A stretch of 40,420 nt of DNA from NCBI GenBank assembly GCA_030448185.1, contig JAUJNL010000043.1, positions 1 to 40,420 of the forward strand, given 5' to 3'. The position numbers were made by a program, and so were the translations under genes. Shown piece after piece: positions 16,917 to 23,572 of this stretch; the stretch's first letter is position 1; each line of letters begins with the position of its first letter. The notes beneath the pieces were generated by a model. The model worked only from the letters and a program-made list of their open reading frames with translations. It did not search any database and was not told the DNA's origin. This stretch comes from Cytophagales bacterium. Lineage in GTDB: Bacteria > Bacteroidota > Bacteroidia > Cytophagales > 172606-1.

Positions 16917-17867
16917 ATGAAAGCCGCAAGAATCCATCAGTTAGGTGGCCCCGAAGTATTCCAACTGGAAGAAGTAGAAATACCTGTTCCTCAACCCCAT
17001 GAGGTGCTCATTAGAGTAGCCGTAGCGGGAGTAAACTATGCCGATATCGGGCAACGCAATGGCCGCTACCCCATACCGGTGCCACTGCCGGCTATACTTG
17101 GGCTTGAAGCAGCGGGAACGGTTACCCAGATTGGCGATGCCGTACAAAATCTGCCCGTTGGAAGTCGCGTAATGGCGGTAGTACCAAACTCCTATGCTCA
17201 GTATGTAGTGGCTGACGCAGCCAAAGTAATTCCCATTCCGAATGGCATTGATTTTGGGCAGGCAACGGCATTGCTGGTACAGGGGTTAACGGCCCTTGCT
17301 TTACTGCAGGATGTGCCAACCGGATCAACCATACTGGTACACGCAGCGGCTGGCGGGGTAGGGTCTCTGCTGGTACAACTAGCCAAATTGAAAGGCCTGC
17401 ATGTAATTGGCACCGCTAGTACGTCGGAAAAGCTGGAAACCGTAAAACAGCTGGGAGCCGATACAGCCATTAATTATACCCGGGAAGATTGGGTGAATCA
17501 GGTACTGGATGCCACCAACGGCAGAGGGGTAGACTGGGTGCTGGAGATGGTTGGGGGCGAAATTGGCAAAAGAAGCGCGGAAGTACTTGCCCGGAATGGA
17601 ACCATGATTGTGTACGGTTCGGCCAGCGGACAACCTTCGATGTTTGCCGGCCAGCAGCTGATCTTTAAGAGTCAGACCATCAGAGGCTACTCCCTTTACA
17701 ATGAGAGCCCCCAAAAGCTAGCCGCTTACACCCACCAACTGGTACAATACGTGACCGAGGGCAAACTGCAAATCAATGTACAATCGTTTCCGCTGGAAAA
17801 AGTAGCCGAGGCTCACCAGGCAGTCGAAAGCCGCAAAACCCAGGGTAAAGTAGTGCTGGCAGTCTAA
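16917..17867 (+). CDS. Zinc-type alcohol dehydrogenase/quinone oxidoreductase family protein
   Basis: 316 residues of the medium-chain dehydrogenase/reductase family, quinone oxidoreductase branch. These enzymes reduce quinones or enones with NADPH and lack the catalytic zinc cysteines. Visible features are the GroES-like N-terminal half (HEVLIRVAVAGVNYADIGQR, NGRYPIP), the Rossmann motif AAAGGVGSLLVQLAK and the end KVVLAV. The start at 16917 (MKAARIHQLGG) is the usual family start; an earlier ATG at 16860 would include operator site 3. It is a likely effector gene of the local TetR regulon, matching a role in detoxifying quinones or aldehydes. Confidence 0.9.
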   Translation: MKAARIHQLGGPEVFQLEEVEIPVPQPHEVLIRVAVAGVNYADIGQRNGRYPIPVPLPAILGLEAAGTVTQIGDAVQNLPVGSRVMAVVPNSYAQYVVADAAKVIPIPNGIDFGQATALLVQGLTALALLQDVPTGSTILVHAAAGGVGSLLVQLAKLKGLHVIGTASTSEKLETVKQLGADTAINYTREDWVNQVLDATNGRGVDWVLEMVGGEIGKRSAEVLARNGTMIVYGSASGQPSMFAGQQLIFKSQTIRGYSLYNESPQKLAAYTHQLVQYVTEGKLQINVQSFPLEKVAEAHQAVESRKTQGKVVLAV

Positions 17868-17884
17868 ATTTTTTGGCTATCCGC

Positions 17885-17897
17885 TTAACAACGTTAA
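17885..17897 (+). promoter_or_regulatory. Operator site 4
   Basis: TTAACAACGTTAA is a perfect inverted repeat 18 bases after the oxidoreductase stop and 47 bases before the likely ATG of the DoxX-like gene. It is the fourth member of the set and would control the DoxX-ferredoxin pair. Confidence 0.72.
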
Positions 17898-17944
17898 AAA
17901 TTATAGCGACGTAAAAATTATCCGACTTGAAATTCATCTGGATC

Positions 17945-18388
17945 ATGAAAATCAGAAAAATTGTTCTCTACATTCTACTGGCACTCCTTTCATTTCAAAT
18001 GGCAGTAGTAGGCAGTTTTAAAGTGCTGGCCGCCGATCCCTTCCTGAGCAATATGAAAGCGTTGCATTACTCCACCGGGTTTACTATTTTCCTGGGCGCA
18101 GTGGAAGTGCTGGGTGCCATTGGGCTCTGGATTCCCCGCTTCCGTAATCTTGCGCTGGTGGGTCTGTTACTGATTATGCCCGGGGCTATTGCCGCCCATA
18201 TTTCGGGGAGCCAACCGGTAAATACGATAGGCGGTGCCGTAGTGAGTAGCCTGGTAATTATTGCTGCCCTCTGCTTAAACAGTGCCCCTCAGTTAAAAGC
18301 GTTGTTCTTCGGTGATACCAGTCAGCGAGTAAAGCAAAACGATCAAATCCGTACCGCTTCTGCCGGTATGGATCCGGCCATAAGTTAG
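17945..18388 (+). CDS. DoxX-like membrane protein
   Basis: About 147 residues with four hydrophobic segments (IVLYILLALLSFQMA, TIFLGAVEVLGAIGLWIP, LALVGLLLIMPGAIAAHI, GGAVVSSLVIIAALCL), the DoxX-like inner-membrane pattern. An in-frame ATG at 17927 exists, but the one at 17945 puts the basic MKIRK directly before the first helix. DoxX proteins are linked to quinone and thiol redox balance in some bacteria. The gene is in an operon with the ferredoxin, 8 bases downstream, and lies behind operator site 4. Confidence 0.82.
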   Translation: MKIRKIVLYILLALLSFQMAVVGSFKVLAADPFLSNMKALHYSTGFTIFLGAVEVLGAIGLWIPRFRNLALVGLLLIMPGAIAAHISGSQPVNTIGGAVVSSLVIIAALCLNSAPQLKALFFGDTSQRVKQNDQIRTASAGMDPAIS

Positions 18389-18396
18389 TAGCATCT

Positions 18397-18693
18397 ATGT
18401 CAGCATCCTCTCAAATTGATTGTAAGCAAGTGGCCGGAGTAGTCCGGCCGCTCATTGATTTGTCAGCCTGCGAAGGCAAGCAAGATTGTGTACCGGTATG
18501 CCCGTATGACGTATTCGAAATGCGGCCTATTACGCAGGACGAGTATAAAACCCTGTCACTGAGAGGAAGGATCAAAACCTGGGTACATGGCCGGGAAAAA
18601 GCATTTGCCGTTCGCGCCGATGCCTGTCATGCCTGCGGCCTATGCGTAACTGCCTGTCCCGAAAAAGCAATCAGACTCACTAAGTTTACCTGA
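18397..18693 (+). CDS. Ferredoxin with two iron-sulfur cluster motifs
   Basis: 98 residues. The C-terminal motif C77-x2-C80-x2-C83-x3-C87-P is a standard [4Fe-4S] site. The N-terminal motif C25-x5-C31-x3-C35-P has one cysteine fewer than the standard four, so this cluster may be [3Fe-4S] or use another ligand. A 40-residue charged insert separates the two. It is an electron carrier, probably cytoplasmic, and follows the DoxX-like gene by 8 bases in an apparent operon. It may supply electrons to a partner outside the window. Confidence 0.88.
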   Translation: MSASSQIDCKQVAGVVRPLIDLSACEGKQDCVPVCPYDVFEMRPITQDEYKTLSLRGRIKTWVHGREKAFAVRADACHACGLCVTACPEKAIRLTKFT

Positions 18694-18830
18694 TTAAGGC
18701 AGTCTTTCTTACTTACCCTATTACTCCTTTACGCATTCGGACAGCTACCATCTCGGACAGTTGGGACAAGCCCCGAAAAAGGAAGTCTCCACCTCTGATT
18801 TTACCTTTTATTCATCCTGCACCCGAACCG

Positions 18831-18838
18831 TAGCTTTG
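18831..18838 (+). promoter_or_regulatory. Promoter -7 element upstream of the exo/endonuclease family gene
   Basis: TAGCTTTG matches TANNTTTG exactly, 50 bases before the ATG at 18888. TTA lies 20 bases upstream in the -33 position, a weak match to TTG. Confidence 0.5.
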
Positions 18839-18887
18839 GAAATGGCGTATTTTTACGACAAAACGATACACTATTCATTTCACCACT

Positions 18888-19693
18888 ATGATGCATTCGT
18901 CAGAAGACTGGAAAAACCTTTCGATCCGGGTAATGTCGTACAACATACGCTTTGACAATCCTAAGGACGGCGAAAATCAGTGGCATTTGCGTAAAGAGCG
19001 GCTCACGGGTCTGATCCGGTATCATCAACCTGACTTGTTGGGGACACAAGAGGCTTTACCCAACCAGGTAAGGGATCTGGAAGCGGCTCTGACCGATTAT
19101 GCCTGGTATGGAGCAGGCCGCGAAGATGGCAGAGAAGCCGGCGAATTTTTGGCTATTTTCTACCGTAAAAAGCGGTTCGGGGTACTTAACAAAGGCACGT
19201 TCTGGCTTTCGCCTACGCCGGAGGTACCTTCCATGGGCTGGGATGCCAACGTGATCCGCGTGTGCAGTTGGGTAAAATTAAATGATAAGCCCCATAACCG
19301 AACCTTTTTCCACTTCAATACGCACTTTGACCATCTGGGAGAACTAGCCCGGATTGAAAGCGCCAAACTCTTATTGGAAAAAATACCGGCTATTGCCGGC
19401 AATAGTCCCGCAGTTGTTACCGGTGATTTCAATGACCCGCCCAAGTCCCGTTTCTACAATGAAATTGTTCCGGGAACCCTGCTGCGTGATGCCAGGCAGA
19501 TAACCCAAACCCCGCCTGACGGACCCGAGGGAACCTGGGCTACTTTTGATGTTCATGAGGGCATTGGCAACCAAATTATTTTGTCTTTGTCACTAAGGCA
19601 ATCAGCGTACTACGCTATGCCCACCTGACCGATTTCCATGATTCCCGTTACCCTTCCGACCATTTGCCGGTACTGGCCGAAATACAGTGGTAG
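18888..19693 (+). pseudogene. Endonuclease/exonuclease/phosphatase family protein, frameshifted near the C-terminus
   Basis: The metal-dependent phosphodiesterase fold is clear: RVMSYNIRFDNP, PDLLGTQEAL (catalytic Glu), FNTHFDHLG and VVTGDFNDPP. The frame then breaks at about 19580 after GNQI. It resumes in another frame as FVTKAISVLRYAHLTDFHD, then RYPSDHLPVLAEIQW, ending at 19693. Homologues normally have D-Y-I-F between GNQI and FVTK; here about seven bases seem to be missing, taking the conserved Asp with them. The terminal SDH catalytic motif is still encoded. It is probably a sequence error, otherwise a recent loss. It lies 4 bases before the next gene. Confidence 0.8.
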
Positions 19694-19696
19694 CAC

Positions 19697-20419
19697 ATGG
19701 GCACAGTAACTAACCAGCACATCAATTTACTTACCACAAATGCCTTGAATACTTTTGCCGAAAAAGCTACGGCGTTTTTTCTCCAGCTTCAACCACCAGT
19801 GGGGTTACCCACTGCGGTAGAGGTGCTTAACCCGTATCAGCAGTCAGAAATACAAGCTATAGTCCGGCGGTTTTACGAAAAGTTCTTTAATGACACGGCT
19901 CCCCGGGTTTTTCTGCTGGGTATTAATCCGGGGCGTTTCGGGGGAGGAACTACGGGCATAGCCTTTACAGACCCTAATGCACTGCGCACGTATTGTAACA
20001 TCGAAAACACTCTGACTTCAGCGGCAGAATTATCCAGTAAGTTTGTGTATCGGTTTATCAATGCTTTTGGCGGGGCAGAGGCTTTTTACCAGCGGTTTTA
20101 CCTGGGCGCCTTATATCCGCTTGCTTTGATTAAAAACGGAAAAAATTACAATTACTACGATGAACTGGGGCTTTTTGAGTTGCTAAAGCCTCATATTGTT
20201 CACACACTACAAGGACAGATCAATTTTAATGCGGATCGCCGGGCAGCCATTTGCCTGGGACAGAAAAATGCCGGCTACCTGCGGAAGCTCAATGAAGCGT
20301 ATGGCTTCTTCGAGAAAATTATTTCACTTGACCATCCGCGTTATATTATGCAGTATAAGACCCGTCAAGTGGAGCAGTATGTTGCTGAATACTTGCGTGT
20401 ATTGGAGGAATGCCTGTGA
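19697..20419 (+). CDS. SMUG2-like uracil-DNA glycosylase family protein (DUF4918)
   Basis: 240 residues. The motifs VFLLGINPGRFGGGTTGIAF, TDP and the late LDHPRYIMQYK fit the uracil-DNA glycosylase superfamily, nearest the SMUG2/DUF4918 group seen in Bacteroidetes. GINPG corresponds to the catalytic loop and HPR to the DNA-intercalating loop. It would remove damaged bases such as uracil from DNA in the cytoplasm. It starts 4 bases after the preceding stop codon, in an apparent operon with the exo/endonuclease family gene, a sensible pair for DNA repair. Confidence 0.82.
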   Translation: MGTVTNQHINLLTTNALNTFAEKATAFFLQLQPPVGLPTAVEVLNPYQQSEIQAIVRRFYEKFFNDTAPRVFLLGINPGRFGGGTTGIAFTDPNALRTYCNIENTLTSAAELSSKFVYRFINAFGGAEAFYQRFYLGALYPLALIKNGKNYNYYDELGLFELLKPHIVHTLQGQINFNADRRAAICLGQKNAGYLRKLNEAYGFFEKIISLDHPRYIMQYKTRQVEQYVAEYLRVLEECL

Positions 20420-20652
20420 ACAGAAGATCGAAAAGGGATAGATGAAAAGAGAGCTAGTCTTTAACCTCTTCGGTCCTTTGATAAATAGTATAGAACCTGA
20501 TCCGCTAACATGAGTTAGGGAACTTTATTCTCAGGAAAACCATTTACTTTGCAAATGCCCGGTTGGCAATTAGCTTAGTGTGAGCGTTTTCTTTATTTAA
20601 TCTAATTCTCAACCTAAAAGATTCAATTATAACCTACAAACCAAACAAAATC

Positions 20653-20990
20653 ATGGGAAAAGCAATTGAAATTACTGATGCCAATTTTGACCAACTAATC
20701 GCTGGTGACCAGCCTGTACTTATTGACTTTTGGGCCGACTGGTGCGCACCCTGCAAATGATTGCTCCTGTGGTAGAGGAATTAGCCGGCGATTTTGAAGG
20801 CAAAGCGGTTGTAGGAAAGCTGGACGTACAGGAAAATTCAGCCGTTCCGCATCGCTACGGTATCCGTAACATCCCGACTTTGTTGGTGTTTAAGAATGGT
20901 CAGTTGGTTGACAAGCAGGTTGGCGTTGTGCCCAAAGCTGTGTTGGCCCAAAAATTAACCAATGCAATAAACACCACTGCCCAGGTGTAA
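20653..20990 (+). pseudogene. trxA: Thioredoxin, frameshifted at the active site
   Basis: The N-terminal part reads [11 protein letters not shown]...[14 protein letters not shown] with the CAPC redox motif (C31, C34), then meets a stop. Adding one A to the run at 20755-20757 continues the frame as [20 protein letters not shown], ...HRYGIRNIPTLLVFKNG with the cis-proline and GVVPKAVL. The whole would be 112 residues, normal for thioredoxin. Loss of the single base would make it non-functional, yet all other residues are perfect, so a sequence error is likely. A strong terminator follows. The leader is about 110 bases. Confidence 0.9.
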
Positions 20991-21004
20991 CCCAAACATT
21001 ACTC

Positions 21005-21047
21005 CACTAAAAAGCCCCGTAGTCTAAACTACGGGGCTTTTTTAGTG
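21005..21047 (+). terminator. Thioredoxin terminator
   Basis: A stem of at least 14 bp, AAAAAGCCCCGTAG / CTACGGGGCTTTTT, has a 6-base loop and extends by CACT/AGTG. T and A runs on both sides allow termination in both directions. Confidence 0.88.
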
Positions 21048-21150
21048 TAACAGGTGTATCACCGCCAATCAACACTTAGCTTATCGCTTGAATTAGTTGA
21101 ATTCATCCGCATATACCAATTAGTGTGCTTTATCTATAGCCTTACATAAT

Positions 21151-21396
21151 CTACCATTCCCAACGCCTTAAAATCCACAAAATACCTTTTAGCATGCCTA
21201 TAATTTGCTTATAGGCCGTGGTATGAATGTGCTTTCCATTAAAGTAGACTTTAGCTACCTTATACTTAACTTCTACTTTAACACCGCACCATTGCGACAC
21301 ATCCTTATGCTGCAGTAAAAGGTAAAAAGGTAACCATGTATTTTGATCCCTAACCCATTTTTCAGCAAGCCTATCAGGTAGCCTTAGGACGGCCAA
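21151..21396 (-). pseudogene. Possible transposase remnant
   Basis: An 81-codon frame. The part GVKVEVKYKVAKVYFNGKHI resembles the C-terminal Mu-type beta domain of IS21-family IstA transposases (pattern VPY-x-G-x-KVEV-Y....VEVY-x-G..I..H). The expected SVPY just before it is absent. No integrase DDE domain, no IstB and no terminal repeats were seen. It may instead be an unrelated small gene. It overlaps a coding-like fragment on the other strand. Confidence 0.3.
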
Positions 21397-21506
21397 CTGG
21401 TATCCGATACACCTTCAAAGGGTTTGAGACAGTAGATCATATTAAACTTCACAACGATTTATACGACCCAAATAACAAGCTTGTGTATAACGACGAGTTT
21501 GAGTAA
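21354..21506 (+). pseudogene. Gene remnant, C-terminal end only
   Basis: After a stop codon a frame of about 50 codons stays open to TAA at 21506. It reads like real protein (QQAYQVALGRPTGIRYTF, then KGFETVDHIKLHNDLYDPNN and KLVYNDEFE). It has no start codon. No family was recognised. Together with the minus-strand remnant it suggests that this 0.5-kb gap is a graveyard of older insertions. Confidence 0.35.
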
Positions 21507-21614
21507 AGGTCTGCTTATACTCCGGAATAAAGCACCAGAAAGCATCTTCATAAAGAAACAAAACCAGGAATTGGTCACTGCCGGCTTTGGTGAGTCAAGA
21601 AAAATCTGTAAAAG

Positions 21615-21997
21615 TTAGCAGATGGTATACCTTCGGAGCAAAATAATGAGCCCAACTACTACTGCAATAATGGAAAACACCAGTACTGGCTCCGGCGGCT
21701 ATATCCTTGACTATGCCTGCCTTAGGGTTAAACTCCGGGGAAACCAGATCTACCAGTTTCTCGATGGCCGTGTTAAAAGTTTCAGCGGCCCATACCAGTC
21801 CTATTTGCGTAAGCACCACGGCCCATTCTATCCCTGAAAGCCCAACCGTAAAACCCAATCCTACGGTTGCTACGGTTGCCAACAGGTGAACGGGCATTGT
21901 TCTCGTACCGAAAAACCAGGTACAAGCCTTGAAAAGCGTATCGGAAACTCCGTAAAGTTTTAGGAACATCAGGGGTGGCGTTGCGTAACCGCATCAT
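21615..21997 (-). pseudogene. dgkA: Diacylglycerol/undecaprenol kinase, frameshifted twice
   Basis: A small inner-membrane kinase of about 125 residues that recycles lipid carriers. The family signature is intact: SFRYAFQGLYLVFRYENNAR, HLLATVATVGLGF, EWAVVLTQIGLVWAAETFNT, AIEKLVDLVSPEFNPKAGIV and KDIAAGA. One base is missing near 21890 (after ENNAR) and one is extra near 21694 (after AAGA). The corrected end is VLVFSIIAVVVGLIILLRRY. Start at MMRLRNATPDV (21997). The upstream DUF1361 frame runs into it without a stop. The family defines it well; the breaks look like sequence errors. Confidence 0.8.
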
Positions 21998-22652
21998 GGG
22001 AATCGGTCGGAAAAAGCTAAGGAAGGTAAGGTAAATAATGGAAAGGACTATTGAAAATCCCAGCGTTAACTTTAGTGCGGTAGGATTGGTTAGTTGATGA
22101 AGACAATCAACCAGTAAACCCGCCGGGTTGGTCAGAATATCCCAGCTATTCCACCGGTTGAAACGGCCCAGGTAAATACCAAATCCAGCCAGGATCAGGC
22201 TTCCTGCCGTTGCTAAGGACGCTACCCGGGGTAAATCAGGCGGCTCACTACTTTGTGCATCAGGTACAGCGAAAGCATACCGGCTTGCAGACCGGCCAAG
22301 GCAAAGGAAAATACCATCAGTGAGTCATACCAGATGGGAATAATCTTGACTGGTTTGGCTAGATGCAATAGATCAGTGATAATATAAGGCGCATTGGGGA
22401 AGAAAGCAGCCACAATATCCAGCCAGCTACTCCTTGCCAGGGCTTAAGTGAAGCAGTCCGGCTCCGTTCGTACAGGAACAAGGCCACCAGGAGCGGCACC
22501 CAGGCCAAAAATAAATTCCAGGCCAGAAAAGTAAACCGGAAACTGTCGGCTTTGGCAATGCGGTAGATTACCATAGCAATACAGGCGCCACTCACCAGAA
22601 ACAATGACCGGGCAGGACGATAATAAACGGATTGAGAAATAGTAAACAACAT
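21998..22652 (-). pseudogene. DUF1361 membrane protein, frameshifted twice
   Basis: A multi-pass membrane protein. The hallmark W-L-L-F-P-N-A-P-Y-I-I-T-D-L-L-H-L...WYDSLM is present once a missing T near 22407 is restored. A second break near 22233 separates LMHKVVSR from DLPRVASLATAGSLILAGFG. The end, GIYLGRFNRWNSWDILTNP, is also typical of the family. The frame reads on into the kinase without a stop; a shifted frame would end at TGA overlapping the kinase ATG (ATGA), a common operon join. Function unknown. A good promoter lies upstream. Confidence 0.72.
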
Positions 22653-22660
22653 ATAGTTTT

Positions 22661-22670
22661 AAAGTACTTT
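22661..22670. promoter_or_regulatory. Palindrome AAAGTACTTT
   Basis: A perfect 10-base palindrome between the -7 box of the DUF1361 promoter and its ATG (22652). It could be an operator; no regulator was identified. Confidence 0.3.
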
Positions 22671-22676
22671 GTGTTT

Positions 22677-22707
22677 CAAAGTTAATACGTATTTGTATAC
22701 AAGTCAA
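22677..22707 (-). promoter_or_regulatory. DUF1361-dgkA promoter with palindrome in the spacer
   Basis: On the minus strand TTG (22705-22707), a 20-base spacer and TAACTTTG (22677-22684) match the Bacteroidetes promoter consensus fully. The spacer holds TTGTATACAA (22693-22702), a perfect palindrome of a kind bound by GntR- or MarR-type regulators. Confidence 0.68.
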
Positions 22708-22823
22708 TAGGGATGCCATAATAGGTTGCTAAAATTAATCGGAGTAAAGACGCAATTAATCGCGTATCTATCTGCTTATTACTTCTTATCAATTAGCTCC
22801 TTGTTTATACTTATCTTTACCCC

Positions 22824-23473
22824 ATGAAACCACTTATTGCCCCGTCTGTGCTGGCAGCTGACTTTGCTAACCTGCAACGGGATGTAGAAATGATCAACCG
22901 GAGCGAGGCCGATTGGGTTCATTTTGATGTAATGGATGGGCAGTTCGTACCCAATATATCTATGGGAATGCCGGTTTGCGAAGCCGTCCGGAAGCATACC
23001 ACCAAAGTACTGGACGTACACCTGATGATTGTGCAACCCGAACGGTACCTGGAAGCTTTCCGGAAAGCCGCGCCGACGTAATCTCAGTCCATTATGAGGC
23101 CTGCACCCACTTGCACAGAGTCATTGAACAAATCAGGGGCCTGGGTTGCCGGGCTGGGGTAGCCATCAATCCGCATACGCCGGTTAGTCTACTGGAAGAA
23201 ATCATTACCGAAGTGGAATTGATTAATGTAATGTCAGTGAATCCTGGTTTTGGCGGACAGAAATTTATTGAAAACACCTATGGAAAAGTAGTTCGGCTGA
23301 AGAACCTGATTATACAGAAACATTCACCCGCTTTAATTGAAATAGATGGCGGTGTTAATGGAGAAAATGCGGCTTCATTGGTGGCGGCCGGAGCAGATGT
23401 ACTGGTGGCCGGAAACTTTGTATTTTCTTCCCCGGCCCCCATAAGAACAATTGCCGGACTAAAAACTCAGTAG
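22824..23473 (+). pseudogene. rpe: Ribulose-phosphate 3-epimerase, one frameshift
   Basis: This enzyme interconverts ribulose 5-phosphate and xylulose 5-phosphate in the pentose phosphate pathway. The first part (KPLIAPSVLAADFANLQRDV, WVHFDVMDGQFVPNISMG, KVLDVHLMIVQP) and second part (ADVISVHYEA, GVAINPHTPV, VMSVNPGFGGQKFI, IEIDGGVNGENA) carry all metal and substrate motifs. They lie in different frames. The join at about 23075 needs one G (AAAGCCGCGCC where AAAGCCGGCGCC is expected). The corrected protein has about 216 residues, normal length. A sequence error is the likeliest cause. Confidence 0.92.
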
Positions 23474-23572
23474 CTATCAGGGAGATATAATACAGGACTG
23501 ATCGTAAAATGCGTTTATTTGTCAGCCGATTTGCATTTTTGCCAGTAGTATTCTTGTTAGAAAACTCTTTTC

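Noticed and set aside
18761..18955. A 64-codon frame overlapping the start of the exo/endonuclease family gene
   Set aside because: It overlaps the promoter and the true start in another frame and shows no protein-like pattern.
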